From positions 1-8,545 of the forward strand of contig JAFADT010000125.1 in assembly GCA_023424585.1 (NCBI GenBank): DNA of 8,545 nt, read 5' to 3'. A model generated the notes under the pieces. It was given only the letters and a program-made list of their open reading frames with translations. It searched no databases and had not been told where the DNA came from. This document shows, piece after piece, positions 1 through 6,295 of the stretch. Source of the DNA: Pseudomonadota bacterium (lineage in GTDB: Bacteria; Myxococcota; Myxococcia; Myxococcales; Myxococcaceae). The first letter of the stretch is position 1, and each line of letters opens with the position of its first letter. Position numbers and translations under genes: made by a program.

Positions 1-353
1 AAGGCCAGCGGGCGCACCAGGTGGGGCGCCAGGTGGAGCAGGCGGCGCCGCTCGATGCTCGACTCGAAGACGAGCCCCAGGTGGCCGTGCTCCAGGTAGC
101 GCAGGCCGCCGTGGATGAGGCGCGACGAGCGGCTGGACGTCCCGCTGGCGAAGTCCTCGCGCTCCACCAGCGCCACCTTCAGGCCGCGCAGCGCCGCGTC
201 CCGGGCCGCGCCCGAGCCCGTCACCCCGCCGCCGATGACGAGCAGGTCGAAGGACTCGGTCCCCAGCGCGCGCAGGCGGTCGGCGCGCGAGGGCGGAGCG
301 GGAACCTCGGTGGAGGCAGGCAGGGAACGAAGGGCCGCGGATTCAGAACGCAC
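1..353 (-). CDS. glpD: FAD-dependent glycerol-3-phosphate dehydrogenase, N-terminal part (runs off left edge)
   Basis: Oxidises sn-glycerol 3-phosphate to dihydroxyacetone phosphate and passes electrons to the quinone pool at the inner membrane (family knowledge). The visible 117 residues hold the FAD-binding Rossmann start: FDLLVIGGGVTGSG at residues 35-48, the acidic end of the second strand at VALVE (E64), and the GlpD signature from SGTSSRSSRLIHGG to LRYLE (residues 70-88). The start is taken as GTG at 353-351, because an in-frame TAG lies four codons upstream and no ATG occurs before the FAD motif; no good Shine-Dalgarno site is seen. A stretch of about 34 residues precedes the FAD fold, as is usual for long GlpD forms. 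The C-terminal catalytic part is outside the window. It is divergent from the His-rich gene at 558, with no evident functional link. The family call is secure; the exact start is less so. Confidence 0.9.
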   Translation of the reverse strand, partial: MRSESAALRSLPASTEVPAPPSRADRLRALGTESFDLLVIGGGVTGSGAARDAALRGLKVALVEREDFASGTSSRSSRLIHGGLRYLEHGHLGLVFESSIERRRLLHLAPHLVRPLA

Positions 354-557
354 GCCTGGAGTCTATGACGGGAAGTCTGTGGCCGCAGCGGATTCCGATG
401 CGATGCGTCAAGAGGTCCACGAGGTCGTGGGACTGGGCGGCGGGGCACTGTCTGGCAGCGGGCGACGGGGGCGGCCTTGCGTGTCGGGAGAAGGACGGAT
501 AGGCAGGCAGCCGCCTCACCTCTCCCGTCCTGGACGCTCCGCCGCCCCTGAACCGCC
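354..557. promoter_or_regulatory. Divergent intergenic spacer between glpD and the His-rich gene
   Basis: This 204-bp spacer must hold the 5' ends of both divergent genes. No convincing -35/-10 pair could be picked by eye. Close to the rightward gene there are two mutually exclusive inverted repeats: cgggag (485-490) with ctcccg (522-527), and aggacgg (492-498) with ccgtcct (525-531). They could form alternative hairpins in the leader of the gene at 558 or serve as an operator; this is inference. No riboswitch was recognised. Confidence 0.35.
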
Positions 558-968
558 GTGTGGGATCCCCGAGACCGACGTGACCTGGCGTGCCTGGGAC
601 TGTGGGTCCTGGTGTACGGGCTCGCGGTGGCGCCGGTGCTGCACGCGGTGGTGGGCCACGGCGGAGGCCTGGGTCCACACGGCCACGAACACGGCGCCAG
701 CACCCACGTCCACCGGACCCCGTGCGGTGACGCGAGGTCCAGCTGCTCGCCGGAGTCCGAGCACGGCCAGCCGGCCGGAAAGAAGCAGGGCCATGGCCAC
801 CAGCACCTGACGGGCTCGGTGGAGCACCTGTTGGCGGTGGCGGCGAGCTGGACGGTGTTCGTGCCGCCAAAGCCGCGCTGGGTCTCCTGGAGGGTGGAGT
901 CAGCACGAGCGCCTGGGTGGTCACCCGGCCAGCAATTGCGGTCCGCGGCGATGCCGCAGGCCCCATAG
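558..968 (+). CDS. Histidine-rich single-pass membrane or exported protein
   Basis: Function unknown; a metal-binding role is suggested by composition. The 136-residue product begins with a charged segment (WDPRDRRD), then a hydrophobic stretch at about residues 10-33 (LACLGLWVLVYGLAVAPVLHAVV) that could be a signal anchor. A His-rich tract follows: H29, H34, H41, H43, H45, H50, H52, H69, H79, H81, H83 and H90, 12 histidines in all, with C56 and C63 between them. A second weakly hydrophobic stretch (EHLLAVAASWTVFVPP) lies near residues 89-104, and the tail is basic and Pro-rich. The GTG start is the first possible one, three codons after an in-frame TGA, with no clear Shine-Dalgarno site. G/C-dominated third positions support real coding. 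It precedes the TonB receptor by 161 bp on the same strand, which fits a partner role in metal handling. The layout is reminiscent of small DUF2946-like proteins, but I do not claim membership. Confidence 0.65.
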   Translation: MWDPRDRRDLACLGLWVLVYGLAVAPVLHAVVGHGGGLGPHGHEHGASTHVHRTPCGDARSSCSPESEHGQPAGKKQGHGHQHLTGSVEHLLAVAASWTVFVPPKPRWVSWRVESARAPGWSPGQQLRSAAMPQAP

Positions 969-1129
969 CGCGGTCAGCGCGCTTCGGAATTCCGTAAGGA
1001 TGATTCGCGAGCATGCGGACCGTCTGGCCCAGGCCAGACCTGGGCCTGCGTGAGCGTGTGTCTTCGGCCTGAAACCGTCTGCCTTTCCATCCGCATGCCC
1101 TGGAGCGCGCCCCGACGCGAGCTGGGGAC
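969..1129 (+). promoter_or_regulatory. Leader of the TonB-receptor operon with nested inverted repeats
   Basis: The 161-bp spacer before the receptor gene is rich in dyad symmetry. A perfect 10-bp palindrome, cggaattccg, lies at 985-994. Two overlapping, mutually exclusive hairpins lie at 1022-1039 (gtctggc/gccagac, 4-nt loop) and 1026-1046 (ggcccagg/cctgggcc, 5-nt loop). They are enclosed by 9-bp arms gcatgcgga (1011-1019) and tccgcatgc (1090-1098). An 8-bp direct repeat accgtctg occurs at 1019-1026 and 1074-1081. The arrangement could be a folded leader RNA or an operator region controlling receptor expression. No known riboswitch and no AT-rich Fur-type box was recognised. Confidence 0.35.
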
Positions 1130-3361
1130 GTGTCGCCGTCTCCTCGTGCCGTTGCTCCCGTGACCATGTTGCTCATCGCGTTCGCCACGCTCTCGACGTG
1201 TCTTTCCGCAACCGTGCCCACCGCGCAGGAAGGGCCGCCCGTGGAAGCCACCCGTCATGAGGCAACAGAAGCCACCCAGACACAGCAGCAACCTGAGTCA
1301 CAGCAGCAACCCGAGTCACAGCAGCAACCCGAGGTGCGGCGGCAGGTTGGAGCCGAGCCACCACCGCAGGAGGCCACCGCCCCCCCTCCGCCGTCGGAGT
1401 CCTCCGGGAAGCAGCGCGCCACGGTGGTGCGAGGCACGCGTCCGGCCCAGAGCGCCGCCGAGGTCACGCTCGGCCGGGACCTCCTCGACACGGCGCCGCG
1501 CACGAACGCGACGGACGTGCTGCGAATCGTCCCGGGCCTGGTGGCCTCGCAGCACAGCGGCGAGGGCAAGGCGCAGCAGCTCTTCCTCCGGGGCTTCGAC
1601 GCGCTCCACGGCCAGGACGTGGAGCTGAACGTCGGCGGCCTGCCGGTGAACGAGGTGAGCCACATCCACGCGCTCGGCTACGCGGACACCAACTTCATCA
1701 TCCCGGAGCTCGTCCAATCGCTGGAGGTGACGGAGGGCTCCTACCGCGCGTTCCAGGGGGACTTCGCGGTCGCGGGAACGGTGCGCATGGACCTGGGCGC
1801 CCGGGAGCAGGGCGTGGAGTTCGCCGGCACGCTGGGGCAGTTCAACACGCGCCGGCTCGTCGTGACGGTGCGGCCGGGCGAGGACCCCGGCACCTTCGCG
1901 GCGGCGGAACTCGGAGAGAGCCACGGCTTCGGCCCGCAGCGGGGCTACGGCCGGGCCACGCTCCTCGCCCAGGCGAACATGGACCTGGGCCACGGCCTGA
2001 GCGCCCGCGTCCTGGGAAGCAGCTACTTCACGCGCTTCGACTCGCCCGGCGTGGTGCGCGAGGACGACCTGGAAGCCGGTCGCAGCACCTTCTACTCCGG
2101 CTCCTTCGACCGTCAGGGCGGCACGGCCTCCAGGCACCAGCTGCTCCTCGGCGTGGACCTGCCCCGCGAGGGCACCGCGCGCACGCGCCTGGAAGGCTTC
2201 GGAATCCTCTCGGACCTGCGCCTGCGCAACAACTTCACCGGCTACCGGGTGGACGACCGGGGCGACGGCCTGGAGCAGACGAACGACGGCACCACGCTGG
2301 GGCTGCGCGTGGAGCACCGCCGCCAGGTCACCCTCTTCGACCGGCCCGTCGCGCTGGAGCTCGGCCTCGGGGGCCGGCGTGACGGCATCCACCAGACGCA
2401 GCGCCGTTACCGCGAGACGGACGGCACCTTCTTCGCGGCGGAAGTGGACGCGGACATCACGCAGACAGATGTCTGGGGTTACGCCGAAGCGAGACTCCCC
2501 GTGGGTCGCTGGGCCTTCCGCCTGGGAGTCCGCGCCGACGCGCTGGGGGTGGAGGTGTTCGACGCGCTCGCCTTCCAGGACCCGCGCTACTACGACGGAC
2601 AGGGCTACTCACGCAGCGCCTTCGGGGTGCACTGGGGCGCGAAGGCCGGCATCGAATACGCGCTCACGGACACCTGGGCCCTCTTCGCCAGCTATGGAGA
2701 CGGCTTCCGTTCCCCCCAGGCGCGAAGCCTCTCCGAGGGAGAACAAGCCCCCTTCGTGAACGTGCACGGCGCGGAGCTGGGCACGAGAAGGGACGGAGAG
2801 CGCCTGTCCGTCCAGGCGAGCGTCTTCGGCTCGCAGGTCGCGGACGACTTCTTCTTCGACCACACGGTGGGCACCACCGTCTTCACGGGAGAGACGCTGC
2901 GCACGGGCATCTCCGCGGCCCTGCAGGCGCGTCCGCTCGAAGGAGTCACCGCCGCGCTGAGCGCCACGGTGGCGAACGCGACGGTGACGAAGACGGACGC
3001 GAAGCTCCCCTACTTCGCGCCACTGGTCGCCCGAGCGGACATCGGCTGGGAGAAGCCGCTGCTCGCCATCGATTCCCTCCTGTCGCTGGGCACGGGCCTC
3101 ACGCTCATCGGGCCCAGGCCCCTGCCCTACGACGAATACAGCCACGCCGTGTTCCTCGCGGACGTGCAGGCCGCGCTGCGTCGGGGAGCGCTCGCACTGC
3201 GGCTCGACGTGAAGAACCTGCTCAACACGCGCTGGCGCGACGGCGAGTTCGTCTACAGCTCGCGCTTCGACCCCGCGGCGCAGCCGAGCCTCGTTCCAGC
3301 CAGACATTTCACCGCGGGGTCGCCACGTATGGCCTCGCTCACCCTGGAGGTCCACCTGTGA
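1130..3361 (+). CDS. TonB-dependent outer-membrane receptor
   Basis: Outer-membrane gated transporter that imports a scarce ligand using TonB/ExbBD energy (family knowledge). The GTG start at 1130 gives a signal peptide (residues 1-27, R6 then a hydrophobic core VTMLLIAFATLSTCLSA); ATG 1166 is an alternative but lacks a basic n-region. A Gln/Pro/Glu-rich linker with three hexapeptide repeats (52-69) and a Pro-rich stretch lead to a TonB-box-like ATVVRG (97-102). The plug domain spans roughly 105-222, with TDVLRIVPGL (128-137), LFLRGFDALHGQDVELNVGG (151-170) and SHIHALGYAD (177-186). The remainder is the 22-strand barrel, with the typical late motif LDVKNLLNTRW near 690-700. The chain ends in Leu, not the usual aromatic residue. 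It is 743 aa, normal for the family. The stop overlaps the next gene's ATG, so it is co-translated with two lipoproteins. The substrate cannot be read from sequence; neighbours suggest a metal or metal chelate. Confidence 0.93.
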   Translation: MSPSPRAVAPVTMLLIAFATLSTCLSATVPTAQEGPPVEATRHEATEATQTQQQPESQQQPESQQQPEVRRQVGAEPPPQEATAPPPPSESSGKQRATVVRGTRPAQSAAEVTLGRDLLDTAPRTNATDVLRIVPGLVASQHSGEGKAQQLFLRGFDALHGQDVELNVGGLPVNEVSHIHALGYADTNFIIPELVQSLEVTEGSYRAFQGDFAVAGTVRMDLGAREQGVEFAGTLGQFNTRRLVVTVRPGEDPGTFAAAELGESHGFGPQRGYGRATLLAQANMDLGHGLSARVLGSSYFTRFDSPGVVREDDLEAGRSTFYSGSFDRQGGTASRHQLLLGVDLPREGTARTRLEGFGILSDLRLRNNFTGYRVDDRGDGLEQTNDGTTLGLRVEHRRQVTLFDRPVALELGLGGRRDGIHQTQRRYRETDGTFFAAEVDADITQTDVWGYAEARLPVGRWAFRLGVRADALGVEVFDALAFQDPRYYDGQGYSRSAFGVHWGAKAGIEYALTDTWALFASYGDGFRSPQARSLSEGEQAPFVNVHGAELGTRRDGERLSVQASVFGSQVADDFFFDHTVGTTVFTGETLRTGISAALQARPLEGVTAALSATVANATVTKTDAKLPYFAPLVARADIGWEKPLLAIDSLLSLGTGLTLIGPRPLPYDEYSHAVFLADVQAALRRGALALRLDVKNLLNTRWRDGEFVYSSRFDPAAQPSLVPARHFTAGSPRMASLTLEVHL
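1283..1336 (+). repeat. Three tandem 18-bp repeats inside the receptor gene
   Basis: Three head-to-tail 18-bp units (cagcagcaacccgagtca type) at 1283-1300, 1301-1318 and 1319-1336 encode QQQPES, QQQPES and QQQPEV. The second and third units agree up to the final codon; the first has one change (cct for ccc). They form a flexible linker between the signal peptide and the TonB box. Such near-identical units are prone to change copy number by slippage in whole units, keeping frame. Confidence 0.9.
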
Positions 3362-4122
3362 TGAACACACTCCCCGCCCCGCTCCGAGCGCTGGCGCTGA
3401 CCGCGACCCTGCTGAGCCTGGGCTGCGGCGGCAAGACGGAAGCGGAGCGCCGCACCTTCGCCGTGGCGATGACGGCGACGCCCCCCACCGCGCCCAACTC
3501 CTACGGCTGGACGGTGACCCCCGAGGCCGCGCGGCTCTCGGTGGGCTCGGTGCGGTTCTTCGAGGGTCGAGTGCTGCTGTCGCGGCGCTTCGACTGGTAC
3601 TCGCTCATCGGAGGCACCGCGCACGCGCACCCGGGCCACTACGTCCCCGGCGACGCGTTGGGAGAGGTGCTGGACGCCCAGACGGTGGACCTGCTCGCGG
3701 GCGCCAACCTGGGTGACGCCAACGCCGTCACGGGCGCGTATGGCTCGCTGGAGCTGACGCTCGTGACGCCGACGACGGCAACGGATCCAGGGAACGTGCT
3801 CGGAGGCCACCAGGCCCACGTGCGCGGCACCGCGACCCACACGTCCGGAGCCACGGTGCGCTTCGATGCGACGGTGGACCTGCCCAAGGCCATCGAGGGC
3901 GTGCGCTTCGAGCGAGACCTCCAGCAGGAGGCAGGCCACGTGCGCATCGCGGTGGACCTGGGGAAATGGATGGACCGCATCGACTTCGCCACCGCGTCGC
4001 CTCCGGACGCGGATGGCGTTTCCACCTTCCCCGCCGACAGCCAGGCCCAGAACGGGCTGGTGCGCGGCGTGGAAGACACCAGCGCCTACGTCGTGACGTG
4101 GGTGGAAGGAGCCGCGGAATGA
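3361..4122 (+). CDS. Lipoprotein with HxHPGH motif, co-operonic with the TonB receptor
   Basis: No named family was recognised. The 253-residue product has a lipoprotein signal ending in LLSLGC, with C22 followed by GGK; the -3 position is Ser, so the lipobox is not ideal. The rest is predicted mainly beta, with GWTV (49-52), a histidine cluster HAHPGH (88-93), further histidines at H130, H133, H140 and H173, and RGTAT (135-139). The order GWTV, then LxVGxV, then GTAT matches the following lipoprotein, suggesting a diverged pair. The start is ATG at 3361, overlapping the receptor stop by 1 nt; GTG at 3358 is possible. GGAGG at 3346-3350 serves either, at 10 or 7 nt. It is probably anchored in the outer membrane or periplasm, where the histidines could hand a metal ion to the receptor or take it from it; that role is inference. 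Confidence 0.85.
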   Translation: MNTLPAPLRALALTATLLSLGCGGKTEAERRTFAVAMTATPPTAPNSYGWTVTPEAARLSVGSVRFFEGRVLLSRRFDWYSLIGGTAHAHPGHYVPGDALGEVLDAQTVDLLAGANLGDANAVTGAYGSLELTLVTPTTATDPGNVLGGHQAHVRGTATHTSGATVRFDATVDLPKAIEGVRFERDLQQEAGHVRIAVDLGKWMDRIDFATASPPDADGVSTFPADSQAQNGLVRGVEDTSAYVVTWVEGAAE

Positions 4123-4949
4123 AGCAGCATTGGCTGATGGGAGTGTCCTGCCTGGCCCTGGTCGCCTGCTCGTCGGGTCAGGGCAACGTGACGTTCACCA
4201 CGTACGGGGAGGACTTCATCGAGAAGGAGATCCCCGCCAGCGCCTTCGAGGACGGCTGGACGGTGAAGTACGACAAGTTCCTCGTGAAGCTCGGCGAGGT
4301 GAAGGTCGCCAACCACGAAGGGGAGACCGCCGCCGAACAGACGGCCGTGAAGGTGTACGACGTGCACCGTCCGGGCCCCGTGAACGTCGCGACGTTCAAC
4401 GACCTGGCCGCCGAGGAGTGGGACGAGGTGAGCTACGCCATCTCCCCCGCCACGGACGCGACGGCTGGCAACGCGGACGCGGAGGACGTGACGCGGATGA
4501 ACACCGAAGGCTGGTCCGTCTACGTCGAGGGCACGGCCACCAAGGGCACCGCGACGAAGCGCTTCCACTGGGGCTTCCCCACCGACACCCTCTACGAGCA
4601 CTGCGAGAACGAGGACATCGGCAACGGCGTGACGGTGCCCAAGGGCAGCACGGAGACAGTGCAGCTCACCATCCACGGCGACCACCTCTTCTTCGACGAT
4701 CTCCAGTCGGCCGACGCGAAGATGCGCTTCGACGCCATCGCCGCGGCGGACAGCGCGGGCGTGGTCGGCCCGGACGGCGAGATCACGCTTGATGAGCTGG
4801 GCCTCGTGGACCTCACGTCGCTGCCGTCGGACCAGTACGGCACGGGAGGCGCGGGCAGCGTCCGGACGCTGCGCGACTTCGTGACGGCGCTCGTGCGCAC
4901 CGTGGGTCACTACCGCGGTGAAGGCGAGTGCTCGCCGCGCGTCCGCTAG
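4119..4949 (+). CDS. Second lipoprotein of the TonB-receptor operon, with HGDH and EF-hand-like segments
   Basis: No named family was recognised. The true start is ATG 4119, overlapping the previous stop (ATGA, 4119-4122), with GGAAGGAG at 4104-4111 seven nt upstream; a longer open frame to 3966 is not used. The 276-residue product has a good lipobox LVAC (C17 modified) followed by SSGQGN. Later landmarks are GWTV (46-49), LVKLGEVKV (55-63), VEGTAT (126-131), HCENED (151-156), LTIHGDHLFFDDL (173-185) and an EF-hand-like loop around DSAGVVGPDGEITLDEL (191-207) with one spaced-out acidic position missing. C152 and C271 could form a disulfide. GWTV and GTAT recur in the preceding lipoprotein. 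H176, H179, H151 and nearby acidic residues are candidate metal ligands. It is likely a lipid-anchored accessory protein of the receptor; substrate and exact role are not known. Confidence 0.88.
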   Translation: MKQHWLMGVSCLALVACSSGQGNVTFTTYGEDFIEKEIPASAFEDGWTVKYDKFLVKLGEVKVANHEGETAAEQTAVKVYDVHRPGPVNVATFNDLAAEEWDEVSYAISPATDATAGNADAEDVTRMNTEGWSVYVEGTATKGTATKRFHWGFPTDTLYEHCENEDIGNGVTVPKGSTETVQLTIHGDHLFFDDLQSADAKMRFDAIAAADSAGVVGPDGEITLDELGLVDLTSLPSDQYGTGGAGSVRTLRDFVTALVRTVGHYRGEGECSPRVR

Positions 4950-4961
4950 GACCCTGCATCC

Positions 4962-4996
4962 GGAGGGGCCGGCCGGAACGCGCGGCCGGCCTCTCC
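4962..4996. terminator. GC-rich hairpin between the operon and the convergent small gene
   Basis: A 13-bp stem (4962-4974 with 4984-4996), perfect except for one G-U pair (g4966/t4992), closes a 9-nt loop. The core is ggccggcc-like. It begins 13 nt after the operon stop and ends 8 nt before the stop of the leftward gene, so it probably serves both strands. There is no U-tract on either side, so it may act as a 3'-end stabiliser or a weak terminator. Confidence 0.6.
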
Positions 4997-5004
4997 CTCT
5001 GCGC

Positions 5005-5205
5005 TCAGCGCTTCGAGGAACCGTCCCCACCCGTCATGCCGCCGCCGTGCGAAGGCATGTGTGACGGAGGATTCTGCGGGTTGTGGGGATGGTTCGGGTT
5101 CATCTGGTTGGAGCGGTTGTCCTGGGCGGACTTGTGCTCCGGGCGCTCGGGGTTCTTCGTGTTGGAGCGCTGATCATTCGGGCTCGGGTTCTTGTGCTTG
5201 CTCAT
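5005..5205 (-). CDS. Small hydrophilic Asn/Pro-rich repeat protein
   Basis: Function unknown. The 66-residue product has no hydrophobic segment or cysteine and is rich in Asn, Pro, Ser, His and Gln, suggesting a disordered protein. It contains an 18-residue-period duplication: DQRSNTKNPERPEH (11-24) and DNRSNQMNPNHPHN (29-42), sharing D-x-R-S-N-x-x-N-P-x-x-P. The tail is Gly/Ser/His-rich and ends in KR. The start is well supported: GGAGGT lies 10 nt upstream of the ATG on the minus strand (complement of 5216-5221). The first half has the look of short Asn-Pro-rich proteins that I recall in other bacterial genomes, but the family has no function known to me. It is convergent with the TonB operon and shares its terminator hairpin. 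Low hydrophobicity and the repeat argue for an intact functional gene. Confidence 0.75.
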   Translation of the reverse strand: MSKHKNPSPNDQRSNTKNPERPEHKSAQDNRSNQMNPNHPHNPQNPPSHMPSHGGGMTGGDGSSKR

Positions 5206-5941
5206 CGTTCCGGGACCTCCCTGTGTCCGGACATGAGCGCCCGGACGAAACGGACGGTAGGGAGACGCGCCCGGGAAACGCAGGGGCCCAGGGGACGCTG
5301 CACAGTGTCCGGCACCCGTCGCTTGGGCTGTCCTTCGCGGGCGATGAGTGCCGGCGGCGCCTCCGCGCGAGCTGCCTGGGAGGAGGCGAATGCCTGCTCA
5401 TGGCCACCAGAAGGCACGGTGCGTGAAGACGGTGACTACGAGCGCAGCGGCTAGACGAACACTGGAGCGCAGGCGCTGCGAGTGGAACGCCTCAAGCACC
5501 TCCGCGGGCTCGATCAAGACCAGCCGATGGTGAAGCAGGACCTGACACAGGAGGATCTCCACCGACTGGCTCCCATGCTGGAATCCCCTAGCACCAACCC
5601 GAGCCCGCCACCCTCGTCCCACAGACAGGCGGTAGGCCAGACGTGCTGGCGGTGACCCTCGCCTTCGAGGACGAGGAGACGCCGCGTTCGAGCGTCGCCA
5701 AGAACCAGCTTGCCCGCGAAGAGAGGCCCGTATGATCGCCTGCTCACGGAGCTGGACGCCCTGCTGAGGGCGGCGCTCCACACGCGCGCCACGAAGCACG
5801 CGCGCGTGGTCCTGCCGTACCAGCTCCGCCATGAGGAATGAGGGAAGCCGCACGGGCCGTGGGGGCCGCGTCGGCCAGGGTACAGCAGGGGAGCGGCCGG
5901 GGCGGGTTGCCCTGACGGCCCGGTTCTGACAGACAAGCAGC
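5206..5941. other. Gene-poor stretch of about 740 bp
   Basis: No intact gene of convincing quality is seen on either strand. The part next to 5205 must hold the promoter of the leftward small gene. A 36-codon open frame at 5344-5454 (starts MSAGGASARAAW, ends YERSG) has no supporting context. The section 5482-5841 is described separately as a probable gene remnant. The last 100 bp precede the DUF2007 gene and are GC-rich, with no clear promoter by eye. Several long leftward open frames cross this stretch but are unsupported. Confidence 0.6.
5482..5841 (+). pseudogene. Probable frame-broken remnant of an unidentified gene
   Basis: Three protein-like segments with G/C-dominated third positions lie in succession but not in one frame. 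Frame A from GTG 5482 gives VERLKHLRGL and then MVKQDLTQEDLHRLAPMLES, and stops at TGA 5653-5655. Frame B gives DVLAVTLAFEDEETPRSS and then VAKNQLAREERP (about 5640-5729), and stops at TGA 5733-5735. Frame A resumes with YDRLLTELDALLRAALHTRA, then TKHARVVLPYQLRHEE (5731-5838), ending at TGA 5839-5841. Two compensating indels, one between about 5600 and 5640 and one at about 5730, would join them into a ~120-residue protein. The parent family was not recognised. The alternative is chance open frames in high-GC DNA, or two sequencing errors. Confidence 0.45.
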
Positions 5942-6286
5942 ATGAAGCGCGTGCAGTTCTCCGTGCACCGCACGGTTGGAGAGGCACGGATGCTGGCGGG
6001 CGCCCTGGAATCGGCCGGGCTCTCGGTCGACATCCGCGGCGAGTCCCTGGTCCCGCTGAGCGGAGAGATTCCCAGCACCGAGGCCTGGGTGGAGCTGTGG
6101 CTGTGGCCGCAGGAGCTGGAAGCGGCGCGCCAGGTCCTCGCGGAGCTCCAGGCCAACCAGGAAGCCGCCAGCCGCTCTGTGATTTGTCCACGTTGTGGCG
6201 AGGAGAACCCCGGCAACTTCGAGCTCTGCTGGAGCTGCGAGCTGGAACTCCCTTCGGGGCTGCGCCCCCACCTGCGCGCCGTCTAG
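5942..6286 (+). CDS. DUF2007-type protein with C-terminal zinc ribbon
   Basis: The role is unknown; DUF2007 proteins are often labelled putative signal-transducing proteins. The 114-residue product starts with the DUF2007 pattern: a beta strand (VQFSVHRT), then a helix (VGEARMLAGALESAG), LSVDIRGE (27-34), a loop, and WVELWLWPQELEAARQVLAE (49-68). A zinc ribbon follows with CPRC (82-85) and CWSC (96-99), a complete four-cysteine set; the sequence EENPGNFELCWSCE is typical of ribbons in this setting. The start ATG 5942 has no strong Shine-Dalgarno site. It is followed after 9 bp by the TPR protein gene, so the two are probably co-transcribed. The fusion of an apparent adaptor fold with a zinc ribbon suggests a protein-protein or nucleic-acid contact, but no specific partner can be named. 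Confidence 0.85.
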   Translation: MKRVQFSVHRTVGEARMLAGALESAGLSVDIRGESLVPLSGEIPSTEAWVELWLWPQELEAARQVLAELQANQEAASRSVICPRCGEENPGNFELCWSCELELPSGLRPHLRAV

Positions 6287-6295
6287 AAACGCCCC

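Noticed and set aside
354..557. Cobalamin or other riboswitch before the receptor locus
   Set aside because: The B12-box order and conserved core were looked for on both strands and not found; only generic GC-rich hairpins are present.
343..1251. 302-codon leftward open frame
   Set aside because: It is antisense to the His-rich gene and the receptor start, is dominated by Arg/Pro/Ala/Gly/Ser low-complexity sequence, and has no family pattern.
1316..2392. 358-codon leftward open frame inside the receptor gene
   Set aside because: It is a high-GC antisense shadow of the TonB receptor, with no recognisable domain.
4086..5030. 314-codon leftward open frame over the second lipoprotein
   Set aside because: It is an antisense shadow, Val/Arg/Gly/His-rich, opposite a gene with clear lipobox and Shine-Dalgarno site.
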